From assembly GCA_036273935.1 (NCBI GenBank), contig DASUGQ010000060.1, positions 1-19,496 of the forward strand: DNA of 19,496 nucleotides, given 5' to 3'. Origin of the DNA: ZC4RG29 sp036273935 (lineage in GTDB: Bacteria > Bacteroidota > Bacteroidia > Cytophagales > Cyclobacteriaceae). The number at the start of each line of letters is the position of its first letter. Position 1 is the stretch's first letter. Shown in pieces: positions 6,794 through 14,591 of this stretch. The position numbers were made by a program, and so were the translations under genes. Under the pieces are notes generated by a model, which saw only the letters and a program-made list of their open reading frames with translations, was not told where the DNA came from and did no database searches.

Positions 6794-8044
6794 TTAGACA
6801 GGTCGTCTGAATATGGCCGTTGCATTGTGTCCGCCAAAGCCAAAAGTATTGCTCATCGCTACACTGATATCTTTCCGCATCGAGGAGCCTGTTACAACGT
6901 TTAATCCCTGGGGCATTTCCGGGTCGATGGTCTTTGTGTTTATTGTGGGAGGAATAATACCGGTTTGAATGGCCTTGATGCAGATAATGGCTTCGGCTGC
7001 GCCAGCGGCGCCGAGTAAGTGACCAATCGCAGATTTGGTTGCGCTGATATGAAGATGATCGGGCTTTTCACCAAATACTTTTAAAACAGCTTTCATCTCG
7101 CTGACGTCACCAAGCGGTGTCGAAGTCGCGTGAGGATTGAGATAGTCAACGGCCTGGGGTTCCAACCCTGCATCTTCTAATGCCCACTGCATACCCAGCA
7201 TCGCGCCTTTGCCCTCCGGGTGCGTAGCCGTAAGGTGATAAGCATCGGCAGACATTCCCCCACCGGCAACCTCCGCATAGATTTTTGCACCGCGCCTGAG
7301 AGCATGTTCATATTCTTCCAGCACAAGCGCGCCAGCACCTTCGCCCATCACAAAACCATCGCGGTCAACATCGAAGGGACGCGATGCACCCTGCGGATCA
7401 TCGTTACGTGTCGATAATGCTTTCATGGCAGAAAATCCTCCGACGCCAGCTTCGTTCACTGCCGCCTCGGAACCGCCTGCGATAATAATGTTGGCCTTCC
7501 CCCACCTGATATAGTTCATGGCATCAATGATCGCCGTAGTTGAAGTAGCACACGCAGACACGGTCGTGAAATTCAATCCCATAAATCCATACCGTATCGA
7601 TATCCAACCGGATGCAATGTCAACAATCACTTTCGGAATGAAGTATGGATTTATCCGAGGCGTTCCGTCTCCTCTCGCAAAGTCCATTATTTCCTGTTGA
7701 AAAGTATAAAAGCCACCGTTACCCGATCCCCAAATCACGCCTACTCTTGTTTTGTCGATTTTATCAAGATCCAGTGAAGAGTCTTTGATCGCTTCATCGG
7801 CGGCGACTAACGCATATTGCGTGAACGGGTCGATCTTTCTGATCTCCGACTTTTCAAAATAATTTAACGGATCAAAATTCTTAACCTCGCATGCAAATTT
7901 TACTTTGAATTTAGAGGTGTCAAATTTGTTGATCAAAGCCGCACCACTCCTTCCATCCACCAGGTTATTCCAAAATTCAGCAACCGAATTTCCTAAAGGC
8001 GTCACGGCACCTAATCCCGTTACAACAACTCTTTTTGTGTTCAT
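6794..8044 (-). CDS. fabF: Beta-ketoacyl-ACP synthase II (FabF-like)
   Basis: 416 residues, the normal length of KAS II. It condenses malonyl-ACP with acyl-ACP in fatty acid elongation in the cytosol. The thiolase fold is complete: active-site Cys165 in SACATSTT, His305 in LNPHATSTPLGD, His342 with Lys337 in ATKSAIGHLLGAAGA, and the C-terminal FGFGGHN loop. The second motif reads NPHATSTP where primary FabF enzymes normally have N-A/V-HGTSTP. Together with its stand-alone position (no acpP, fabD or fabG nearby) and the TetR gene just upstream, this suggests a secondary, regulated KAS paralogue. It could serve adaptation of membrane fatty acids or a special acyl chain. The gap to the tetR stop is 47 bp, so the two are probably cotranscribed. 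Confidence 0.93.
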   Translation of the reverse strand: MNTKRVVVTGLGAVTPLGNSVAEFWNNLVDGRSGAALINKFDTSKFKVKFACEVKNFDPLNYFEKSEIRKIDPFTQYALVAADEAIKDSSLDLDKIDKTRVGVIWGSGNGGFYTFQQEIMDFARGDGTPRINPYFIPKVIVDIASGWISIRYGFMGLNFTTVSACATSTTAIIDAMNYIRWGKANIIIAGGSEAAVNEAGVGGFSAMKALSTRNDDPQGASRPFDVDRDGFVMGEGAGALVLEEYEHALRRGAKIYAEVAGGGMSADAYHLTATHPEGKGAMLGMQWALEDAGLEPQAVDYLNPHATSTPLGDVSEMKAVLKVFGEKPDHLHISATKSAIGHLLGAAGAAEAIICIKAIQTGIIPPTINTKTIDPEMPQGLNVVTGSSMRKDISVAMSNTFGFGGHNATAIFRRPV

Positions 8045-8091
8045 CTATGTTCAATTTTAAAATATGATGTCGACTGGTTAATTCAGCCTAT

Positions 8092-8682
8092 TCAGTTACT
8101 GATAGAATCCAATATCTTTTTACAATGACGCACAATAATATCCATTGGCTCACGTGAGCGCTCTACCCGCGCAAACATCAGTGCTCCCTCCACAGAACAA
8201 AACAAGGTATAGGAGATCTCGCGCGTACGAATTCCCGTCATGAACTCACCCGCTTTGACTCCTTTCCTCAACAGCGAATCAATAAAATCAATCGTATCAA
8301 CCAATTCTTTCGAAACATGTTTCCGCATGGATGTATAGCAATCATCTGCCTCGATGGCCGTGTTTAGCAAAGGGCATCCTCCGGCCACCGGCGGATCAAA
8401 TACGTACGCGGCATAAAACTCAAGCAAAGCAATCAGTTTCTTCTTGTTCGTTGAAACCTTATCAACGCGTTGCTTTACCATCTCCTTAACTCTCTTTACC
8501 GAATACAAAAATGCCTCCCTGGCAATTTCCTCCTTGTCAGTAAAGTTTCCATAAAGAGAACCTTTTGTGAGGCCTGTGGCTTCTGTCAGATCAGAAAGCG
8601 TAGTGCCGACATAACCCTTGCTGTTAAATAAGGGTGCTGTCTTTTCAATAATCAACTGCCGGGTACGCTCCGCCTTGGTCAT
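8092..8682 (-). CDS. TetR/AcrR-family transcriptional regulator
   Basis: 196 residues. The N-terminal HTH spans about 8-55, with the signature GTTLSDLTEATGLTKGSLYG followed by NFTDKEEI. The C-terminal ligand domain contains GGCPLLNTAIEADD near residue 101, shared by a large AcrR/TetR subgroup. It precedes fabF by 47 bp in the same direction and has a perfect palindrome just upstream of its own promoter core, so autorepression together with control of fabF is likely. The inducer is unknown; an acyl-CoA, fatty acid or lipophilic compound would fit the neighbour. The ATG at 8682 is the only sensible start and lies 4 nt after the -7 element, so the mRNA may be leaderless. Confidence 0.93.
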   Translation of the reverse strand: MTKAERTRQLIIEKTAPLFNSKGYVGTTLSDLTEATGLTKGSLYGNFTDKEEIAREAFLYSVKRVKEMVKQRVDKVSTNKKKLIALLEFYAAYVFDPPVAGGCPLLNTAIEADDCYTSMRKHVSKELVDTIDFIDSLLRKGVKAGEFMTGIRTREISYTLFCSVEGALMFARVERSREPMDIIVRHCKKILDSISN

Positions 8683-8686
8683 GCGG

Positions 8687-8694
8687 CAAAGATA
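8687..8694 (-). promoter_or_regulatory. tetR-fabF promoter -7 element (TATCTTTG)
   Basis: Exact TAnnTTTG match ending 4 nt before the tetR start codon. With the usual spacing the transcript would start at or very near the A of the ATG. Confidence 0.6.
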
Positions 8695-8712
8695 GGAAAG
8701 AATTGTTAAATT

Positions 8713-8726
8713 ATACCGATCGGTAT
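8713..8726. promoter_or_regulatory. Probable TetR operator palindrome
   Basis: ATACCGATCGGTAT is a perfect 14-bp palindrome 31 bp upstream of the tetR start. It overlaps the expected -33 region of the promoter whose -7 element is at 8694-8687. Size, symmetry and the ACCGATCGGT core are typical of TetR-family operators. Confidence 0.72.
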
Positions 8727-8760
8727 TATTTTATAGCGCTGTAATTTTAACAATCGGTTG

Positions 8761-8781
8761 AACGTTTGGAAATCCAACGTT
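8761..8781 (-). terminator. Possible hairpin at the end of the OmpA-family gene
   Basis: AACGTTTGGA and TCCAACGTT pair with a single bulge and abut the stop codon. There is no U-tract directly after it on the minus strand, so termination here is doubtful. Confidence 0.25.
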
Positions 8782-10783
8782 ACTTAGCTTGTCCTTCAAT
8801 AATTTCAATTTCAGTCCGTCGGTTGATTTCCCTGCCACCCACCTCATCATCGTTGGACACAATGGGGCGTTCTGAGCCGTATCCTTTTGCAGATAACCTT
8901 GATGCTGAAATGCCCTTTGAAACAAGGTAATCGACCACGGCTGTGGCGCGTTTCAACGAAAGCACTTTGTTGGTGGCTACCGCACCGACATTATCAGTGT
9001 GACCGTTGATCTGAACTTTAAGGTTGGGATTGGCGGCCAGAAGCTTATTAATGTTTTCGAGTTCGACGACAGACTCAGGCTTGAAGTCCGACTTTCCGCT
9101 ATCAAAGAAAATATTTTTCAACACTACTTTTGACCCAACCTCTGCCTTGACCATAATAATGTGCGTATCAATTTCCTGGTATTCGGCAAACTTGGGAAGA
9201 TTAAAGTTAATTGAGTTAAACAAATAACCTTCCCGTTCGGTCGCCACGCCATAGTTTCCTCCGTGGGGAATAACCAACTCGAAATCACCGGATGCAGCAT
9301 CCGACGTGATTTTAGAAATGATTTTCTTTGTGGCGTTGTCAACGAGGGTGATGGTGGCTTCCAACGGGTTGGCCGTGTTCTCATCGATTACTTTTCCGCG
9401 CAAAACGGTAACTACACGCTGGGCCTTGCTTTCATGAACGATCGGGTCAATGTACTGCTCGACTTTTGGTTTTTCTACCTTTGGTTGAGATTGGTTCTGC
9501 GATACAACTTCTACAGGCTTAGGTTTTGGTTTGTATTTTGGTTCGAGGAACGTGACTGAATATATATCCGCGTCTCCCAGTCCCCCTTCCTTTAACGTCG
9601 AAAAATATCCTTTTTTCTTATCGGCAGAGATGGTGAAAAATCCATCATACTCCCATGTGTTAATGGGCCAACCGATATTCTCAGGCTTCTGCCATTTACC
9701 GCCTTTGAACTCACTTACAAAAATGTCACTATTACCTAAAGTTGGGTGCCCATCAGAGGAGAAGTAGAGCGTGACGCCATCAGGGTGGATCAGGGGCGCG
9801 TCTTCATTTCCTTCCGTGTTAATTTTAGGTCCCAGGTTCACAGCCTTTCCCCAATCGCCTTTGCTGTCCAGCTCGCTTACGTAAAGATCAAGCTCTCCCA
9901 GTCCGCCATTTCGATTACTGGCAAAATAAAGTTTCTTTCCATCTGCAGAAATACTGGCACTCGTTTCCCAAAAAAGCGAAGTATTAATGTTTTTGTTCAA
10001 CGGCGTAGGCTTGCTCCATTGACTCCCTTCGAGCTTCGAAATGTAAATATCTCCACCACCTTCTTCGTAATATAAAAATAACGTCTTGCCATCTGGTGAA
10101 AGAGAAGCTGCAGCGTCATTATACTTTTGGTTGATATTGGTACTGATCTTTCTGGGGGCGTCCCAGGTATTTCCACTTCTGGTGGTGATATAAATGTCCT
10201 CATAATTTGTACCGGCCTTAGCTGATCGTTCGTCTTCTGTTCTGTTCGATGTGAAAATCAACGTGTTCCCATCGGAGGAGATGAGGGGTGAATAATCATT
10301 GTATGCAGAATTAATGGGCTTTATATTTTCTATGATAACGTTAAGCTCATATTGGGAAAGGGAGTCAGCGATTCGGCATTCTGCTATTTTTTTATTCGCA
10401 ATTTCAGCCAGGTTTTTTCTCTTCTTCTTGAATTGCTCAAACTGGTCAATCGCTTTTTTGAATTCGTTGGTATTTTGAAACGCAACCCCTAAATGATAAT
10501 TGATGTCATCATTGATGGAGGGATTAAGTCGAAAGGCTTTGTCTATATAACCTGCAGCCTTGGACTTGGTCTCAGAATAAAGATATGACATCCCCACCTT
10601 GAGGTTGACATTCGCGTCGTCCGGGTTTAGATTCAATGCATCAAGGTAAAATCCGAGGGCTTTTTTGTAATCCTTTTTACCATAAAACAAATCACCTTGT
10701 TGCACAAGATCCTTCGCACTCTGGCCAAATCCCGAAACGAAAAGCAAAATGAAAATCAGTGTAACTAAAAAATGCCTGGTCAT
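8780..10783 (-). CDS. TPR-PD40-OmpA envelope protein (PorE-like)
   Basis: 667 residues. Signal peptide at 1-21 without a lipobox Cys; TPR repeats at about 24-140; a PD40/WD40-like propeller at about 160-412 with repeated SPDGKTLF or SADGKKLYF strands and 'DIY.S' endings; a Pro/Lys linker (415-440); a carboxypeptidase-regulatory-like domain (459-545); and an OmpA peptidoglycan-binding domain (552-663) with NGHTDNVG and NRRTEIEI. This order matches PorE of the type IX secretion system and many Bacteroidota paralogues of unknown role. PorE is a lipoprotein and this protein is not, and no other T9SS gene is near, so the T9SS link is only a possibility. It probably ties periplasmic or outer-membrane assemblies to the cell wall. 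Confidence 0.9.
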   Translation of the reverse strand: MTRHFLVTLIFILLFVSGFGQSAKDLVQQGDLFYGKKDYKKALGFYLDALNLNPDDANVNLKVGMSYLYSETKSKAAGYIDKAFRLNPSINDDINYHLGVAFQNTNEFKKAIDQFEQFKKKRKNLAEIANKKIAECRIADSLSQYELNVIIENIKPINSAYNDYSPLISSDGNTLIFTSNRTEDERSAKAGTNYEDIYITTRSGNTWDAPRKISTNINQKYNDAAASLSPDGKTLFLYYEEGGGDIYISKLEGSQWSKPTPLNKNINTSLFWETSASISADGKKLYFASNRNGGLGELDLYVSELDSKGDWGKAVNLGPKINTEGNEDAPLIHPDGVTLYFSSDGHPTLGNSDIFVSEFKGGKWQKPENIGWPINTWEYDGFFTISADKKKGYFSTLKEGGLGDADIYSVTFLEPKYKPKPKPVEVVSQNQSQPKVEKPKVEQYIDPIVHESKAQRVVTVLRGKVIDENTANPLEATITLVDNATKKIISKITSDAASGDFELVIPHGGNYGVATEREGYLFNSINFNLPKFAEYQEIDTHIIMVKAEVGSKVVLKNIFFDSGKSDFKPESVVELENINKLLAANPNLKVQINGHTDNVGAVATNKVLSLKRATAVVDYLVSKGISASRLSAKGYGSERPIVSNDDEVGGREINRRTEIEIIEGQAK

Positions 10784-11114
10784 GAAAAAAATAGTTGAAC
10801 AAAACCTGTCAAAGGCATACCAAAGTATTAAACTATTCCGGATTCAGCAACCCAAGATACGCGGCATGCATGTAATATTTGCGCTCAATACAGCACATAA
10901 ACTAACTGCGCAAAAAATTTACCTTTCACTGTATCGTTAAAAAGGCAGATACCCGGGCGAGATTGACAAGCAGTGATTAAAACATCAGACTGAAAAACCC
11001 GGTTGACTGAAGTAGGTTCAACGGGTCAATTAAACCAATCTCACACTGTTTGATCTTCTCAAGCTTTCCTTCAAAGTCTTTAACGAGGGGCCGCCGACAT
11101 TTGCTCAAGCTATG
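10784..11114. other. Spacer upstream of the OmpA-family gene
   Basis: Contains the terminator of the hydroxylase operon (10991-11026) and the promoter region of the OmpA-family gene. No exact TAnnTTTG is seen. A 7-bp inverted repeat, TTTGCGC (10878-10884) and GCGCAAA (10908-10914), is the only other structure. Directly after the hydroxylase stop the same frame stays open for 45 codons on the minus strand (11114-10980) without a start codon near its beginning. Confidence 0.5.
10991..11026 (-). terminator. Rho-independent terminator of the hydroxylase operon
   Basis: On the minus strand ACCCGTTGA (11026-11018) pairs with TCAACCGGGT (11006-10997), with one bulged base and an 11-nt loop, and is followed directly by TTTTT. 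It lies 89 nt after the stop codon of the hydroxylase gene. Confidence 0.65.
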
Positions 11115-11852
11115 TTACGTTTTGGTCTGAACTATTACCTGCATCAATCGTGCGAGCTCGCCGATACATCCGGAAAGTTGCTGGAACGAATCAATGACAA
11201 AATATTCTTTTTGAAAAACGTCTTTTCGGTATGGCGTGTTCAAAATTTTCCCGACATCGAAAGGATGCCGTTCAGGTTTGGGATCGTGTAAAGAATAAAC
11301 TGTCTCTCCTTTTGAACTAAGAATACCGGCACCATAAATTCTGAGTTGTCCATTATCGCGAATGAGTCCGAATTCTACCGTGAACCAATATATCCTTGAC
11401 ATTAATTCGATCGCCCAGGGGTCATCTATGTATTCCAGGGCGATCTTGCTCAAATCCTGCAGATACGAAACTACGTCAGGATTAGTCAGTAAGGGCACAT
11501 GTCCGAAAACATCATGGAACATATCCGGCTCTTCGAGGTAATCCAGTTCGCTCAATTTTCGAAGCCATGTACTTGCCGGAAACTTTTTATTGGAGAGCAA
11601 TTCAAAAAAATCTTTATCGGGAATCAATCCAGGCACTACTACCAATTCCCATCCTGTATAGTGGCTTAAAGATTCATTTACGTCATCAAACCTGGGTATC
11701 GTGTCAGCGACGAATTTTACACGACGAATTCCGTCAATATATTCCTGAATAGCAGAACCGGGCAACTGTGGCATCTGCCTCTCAAACAAAAGCTTCCATA
11801 CCTGAAAATCTTCTGGTGTATACTTTTCATATTCCTGACGCATGCTATCCAT
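11115..11852 (-). CDS. phhA: Aromatic amino acid hydroxylase (phenylalanine-4-hydroxylase type)
   Basis: 245 residues, a compact bacterial single-domain enzyme without an ACT regulatory domain. It hydroxylates phenylalanine (possibly tryptophan) using Fe(II), O2 and a tetrahydropterin in the cytosol. The iron site is plain: His113 and His118 in EPDMFHDVFGHVPLL and Glu160 in YWFTVEFGLI. TGWELVVVPGLIP (66-78) and FPASTWLRK (91-99) match the pterin and substrate surfaces of the family. A second in-frame ATG three codons in (11843) is an alternative start. It follows the DUF3052-like gene by 15 bp and is probably cotranscribed. Phenylalanine is likelier than tryptophan by family frequency, but substrate cannot be set from sequence alone. 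Confidence 0.92.
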   Translation of the reverse strand: MDSMRQEYEKYTPEDFQVWKLLFERQMPQLPGSAIQEYIDGIRRVKFVADTIPRFDDVNESLSHYTGWELVVVPGLIPDKDFFELLSNKKFPASTWLRKLSELDYLEEPDMFHDVFGHVPLLTNPDVVSYLQDLSKIALEYIDDPWAIELMSRIYWFTVEFGLIRDNGQLRIYGAGILSSKGETVYSLHDPKPERHPFDVGKILNTPYRKDVFQKEYFVIDSFQQLSGCIGELARLMQVIVQTKT

Positions 11853-11867
11853 AAATCTATTTTTTGA

Positions 11868-12275
11868 TCAACCTCTATCCTTCAATCGAAATACAAATTT
11901 CAGTCCTGACCAAATCTCGTCAATGGCGCACACCTTAACGTCAACCATTCCATTTTCCAATCCAAAGTCTCTAATGACATTTTCATCGAGATCGGTCGCC
12001 ACCTTAGACGATTTTTTAGGCCAGGAAATCCAAAGCATTCCATCCGGGCGCAGTGAGTTGCGCGCTTTCAAAAATTCCCTTTGAAAAATTTTTTGGCGAG
12101 TGGCGAATAAATGAACAAAATCCAGTTGACCGGTCAGTTTTGACTTGATATTAACTTCCGCTGGCATGGGGTGAAGCCAGTCGAGGTATCTTTCCGGAGG
12201 CTGGTGAAGGTAAAGTGCAGAGCGAGGTTTGAGTCCTAATTTTTTTACTAACGGTGTGCCCGAATAACCAGCCAT
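11868..12275 (-). CDS. DUF3052-like protein
   Basis: From the ATG at 12275 the protein has 135 residues and starts MAGYSGTPLVKKLGL, as is usual for this family; an ATG nine codons upstream (12302) is in frame but adds an unlikely basic extension. Family features are the LWISWPKKSSK segment, the TDLDENVIR stretch and the C-terminal VDVKVCAIDEIWSGLKFV. No enzyme motif is known to me; members look like small Rossmann-like or methyltransferase-like folds without clear catalytic residues. The 15-bp gap to the aromatic hydroxylase suggests translational coupling, but a functional link is not established. Confidence 0.8.
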   Translation of the reverse strand: MAGYSGTPLVKKLGLKPRSALYLHQPPERYLDWLHPMPAEVNIKSKLTGQLDFVHLFATRQKIFQREFLKARNSLRPDGMLWISWPKKSSKVATDLDENVIRDFGLENGMVDVKVCAIDEIWSGLKFVFRLKDRG

Positions 12276-12362
12276 AGATTTTGCCCGAGACTTGAACGTC
12301 AAGTTACCAATTGATTGCCAATTTCCCTTAAGAAAGATGTAAAGTCAACGATAGGCGGAAAT

Positions 12363-12392
12363 AAAAATGCCCCGGTAGACCAGGGCATTTTT
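12363..12392 (-). terminator. Bidirectional-looking terminator after the small lipoprotein gene
   Basis: Perfect 10-bp arms, AAAAATGCCC (12363-12372) and GGGCATTTTT (12383-12392), with a 10-nt loop. It lies 17 nt past the stop of the lipoprotein gene; on the minus strand the stem ends in TTTTT followed by ATTT. It separates the lipoprotein pair from the DUF3052 operon. Confidence 0.82.
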
Positions 12393-12409
12393 CAGAGATC
12401 TGATTTATC

Positions 12410-12973
12410 TTAATTGGAAAACTTCTCCATTTCCTTCTCAAAGGTGTCTTTGAACTTTTCATAATCGTAATCAATCTTCAGCCGCTCGTCTTTGGATAAG
12501 CGTTCGTTATAGGAAGACACGAGATCATCTGCTGAAAGCTCGATGGCAATATATGTCTTATAGGTTCCATCACCCGTCTTCACTTGCTTTTCACAAATGG
12601 TCTTTATACCCTGGAGTCTTTGATTAACAATCTCCCGGTTCAATTGCTCAAAGCGTTCTTCTACCTCTTCTTTGTTGTTCATCTCACGAGAGTTAAGGTA
12701 GTTATCAGTTACAGCCTTAACAGTTGTTTCAATGCTTGCTGCCAATTCACCTCGCGCATTAGACAGCGCTTTCTTTTTGGAAGCCACAAGGTCTGTACTT
12801 TCACCTAATGAGTTAGCCCGAAAGAACTTATTGTTGGTGAAGAAATCAGAACCTGAACATGGAATGTTCACTTCAGTTTCACCCTTGGGCAACTTTTGTT
12901 TGGACTTACAGCCAAACATCATGGCCGTTGCAAAGGCAAAGAGAACAAGAGAAGGAATGGATAACTTTTTCAT
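12410..12973 (-). CDS. LPP20-like lipoprotein (187 aa)
   Basis: Signal peptide with lipobox MMFGC (Cys22) followed by a Lys-rich KSKQK stretch, so anchoring in the outer or inner membrane is expected. The segment ASKKKALSNARGELAASI (64-81) is the hallmark of LPP20-family lipoproteins, first described in Helicobacter, with an alpha-beta fold. The C-terminus is highly charged and helical (about 150-187). Upstream by 72 bp is a larger lipoprotein carrying the same kind of segment, and the two are probably one transcription unit ending at the strong terminator. Function is unknown; LPP20-like proteins have been linked to envelope or surface assemblies. Confidence 0.85.
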   Translation of the reverse strand: MKKLSIPSLVLFAFATAMMFGCKSKQKLPKGETEVNIPCSGSDFFTNNKFFRANSLGESTDLVASKKKALSNARGELAASIETTVKAVTDNYLNSREMNNKEEVEERFEQLNREIVNQRLQGIKTICEKQVKTGDGTYKTYIAIELSADDLVSSYNERLSKDERLKIDYDYEKFKDTFEKEMEKFSN

Positions 12974-13045
12974 ATTTAATTATTGTTAGTGTTCTGTTGT
13001 GTTACTGTACGCAATTACAATACCAATTTAAAATTAAACCTTCAA

Positions 13046-14446
13046 TTACTGCAAAACAGTGTCTAAAAGCTCGTCCATGCGGTCTTTTTCCAATGTCTCA
13101 ACAGTTTTATTGTAAGCATCAATGCTGGACCGGTCGTAGTCCAATCCATAGCCTTTTATACGGTCCAGTGTTGTCGCATAAATTTCGTTGCCTGCCTTCA
13201 CAGATGAGACGCGAATCACGCCACTCAAATAAGTAATGTAAATACTACCTGAAATCGATCCCCGTTCAGTGTTGGACCTAACATCAATCAGCAGGTCAGC
13301 CGTTTGTCTGTCTTCTGTAAACTCGAACCCCGATTTTGCCAGAAAATTTTTCAGTTTATTGCTGATCAGGGCATAGTTATTTTGAGAACCAAAACTTTTC
13401 TCTTCTGCTGTCAGGTAAACCACGGGACGCTGCACTTTTAATACTACTTGAGCATAGGGGACATTAAGCGACCTGGCAATAAAGGAAAAGATGGAGGATT
13501 GTGACGAACCGGCTAACGTCTCAATATCCACTTTCACTCCCACCGTTTGCTCCAGTTCGCGTGATCCGATCTTCGTCAAAAATATTTTAGCTTCTCCCTC
13601 GTCATTTGTTTTGTACTGCGGAAACACAATACCCTCTCCTTTTTCAAACGCTGCGGTTAATGGTAAATCCTTCGCTGCCTGATTCAAATCCCGGTAGCCC
13701 GCTTTGGCAATCACCGTCTGCTCATTCTCATTCATTCTGCGATTGAGTTGTATCTGCGACGGATCCACGGTCAGCACAATCTTATCCAGCATGGATTGAA
13801 TAGATGCATAAATTTCATTTGTCAACAACAGCTCGCGATCACCAATGGTGACGCGAATCGGTTCTGCCAGATATTTTTCAACGCTTCGGAACGCCTGGAA
13901 ATAAAAACTTGCAGCCTGGATCCGCTCTCCTTTTTCATCCGCATCGATAGCTTTCTTATAATAATCGGTTGCCAACAGAACCGCATTCCGTTTTTGTTCT
14001 TCTTTTATTTCGCGGTATCGCTCCTTTGAAAGGCGATAATAAACCCAATAGTTGTTGTCATCTTCCCATGCATCAACCAATTCAAATTCTTCAATCTCAT
14101 CAGCCGCTTCAGTTTGAATAATTTGTTCATAGCGGTCGTGAAATTGTTTGTCAACATCAATCTGACTTAATACTGAAGTGCTCGATACCGTCACCTTGAT
14201 CTCGGAGACCAGGTCTTCCAGTGCACTTTTTTTTGCGATTTGGATGTAGTTGGTATTTGCATCTTTTGCGCTATGCCCGATGCCAGTATAATATCCGGCG
14301 GGAAATGGTTTAGCGCTCAGCCACCCAGGCTTGGGATTTTCCGGGGGTTGAACTTTCTGGCTACAACCTGCCAGGAACAATAATGCAACAGGTAAAAAAT
14401 ACTTCACGCTAGGTGTTTTATCAATTGCGTTGTCATAATACCACAT
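13046..14446 (-). CDS. Large LPP20-like lipoprotein
   Basis: From the ATG at 14446 the protein has 466 residues. The lipobox is FLAGC. A GTG at 14407 would give a tidier signal peptide (Lys-Tyr-Phe then a hydrophobic run) and a TTG at 14455 would add three residues, so the start is open. The domain after the Cys has GWLSAKPFPAGYYTGIGHS and then IAKKSALEDLVSEIKV, the LPP20 signature. A TPR-like helical pair (ATDYYKKAIDADEKGE... near 160-190) follows, and beta-rich domains of unknown type fill the rest. The start of the neighbouring smaller lipoprotein is 72 bp after its stop. Together they could form one envelope complex (inference from adjacency and shared fold). Confidence 0.85.
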   Translation of the reverse strand: MWYYDNAIDKTPSVKYFLPVALLFLAGCSQKVQPPENPKPGWLSAKPFPAGYYTGIGHSAKDANTNYIQIAKKSALEDLVSEIKVTVSSTSVLSQIDVDKQFHDRYEQIIQTEAADEIEEFELVDAWEDDNNYWVYYRLSKERYREIKEEQKRNAVLLATDYYKKAIDADEKGERIQAASFYFQAFRSVEKYLAEPIRVTIGDRELLLTNEIYASIQSMLDKIVLTVDPSQIQLNRRMNENEQTVIAKAGYRDLNQAAKDLPLTAAFEKGEGIVFPQYKTNDEGEAKIFLTKIGSRELEQTVGVKVDIETLAGSSQSSIFSFIARSLNVPYAQVVLKVQRPVVYLTAEEKSFGSQNNYALISNKLKNFLAKSGFEFTEDRQTADLLIDVRSNTERGSISGSIYITYLSGVIRVSSVKAGNEIYATTLDRIKGYGLDYDRSSIDAYNKTVETLEKDRMDELLDTVLQ

Positions 14447-14466
14447 CCGTGCCAAAGTGCATTTAA

Positions 14467-14474
14467 CAAATCTA
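14467..14474 (-). promoter_or_regulatory. Promoter -7 element (TAGATTTG) of the lipoprotein pair
   Basis: Exact TAnnTTTG match 20 nt upstream of the ATG at 14446. It supports transcription of the pair as a separate unit, since the sdhB terminator lies just upstream. Confidence 0.5.
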
Positions 14475-14540
14475 CGGGGATTACCCTTTATATGCGCCAG
14501 AAGTAAAAAATATTTACCGCTGCAAAGATTTAGACACCTG

Positions 14541-14569
14541 AAAACAAAAAAGCCCCCATGAAGGAGGCT
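14541..14569 (-). terminator. Terminator of the sdhCAB operon
   Basis: On the minus strand AGCCTCC and GGGGGCT pair with one mismatch around a 5-nt loop and are followed by TTTTTTG. It begins 22 nt after the sdhB stop. Confidence 0.82.
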
Positions 14570-14591
14570 GTTAAATTATTGTAATATCCGG

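Noticed and set aside
10878..10914. TTTGCGC/GCGCAAA inverted repeat as a terminator or operator
   Set aside because: Seven-bp arms with a 23-nt loop and no U-tract in a fitting place; not strong enough for a call.
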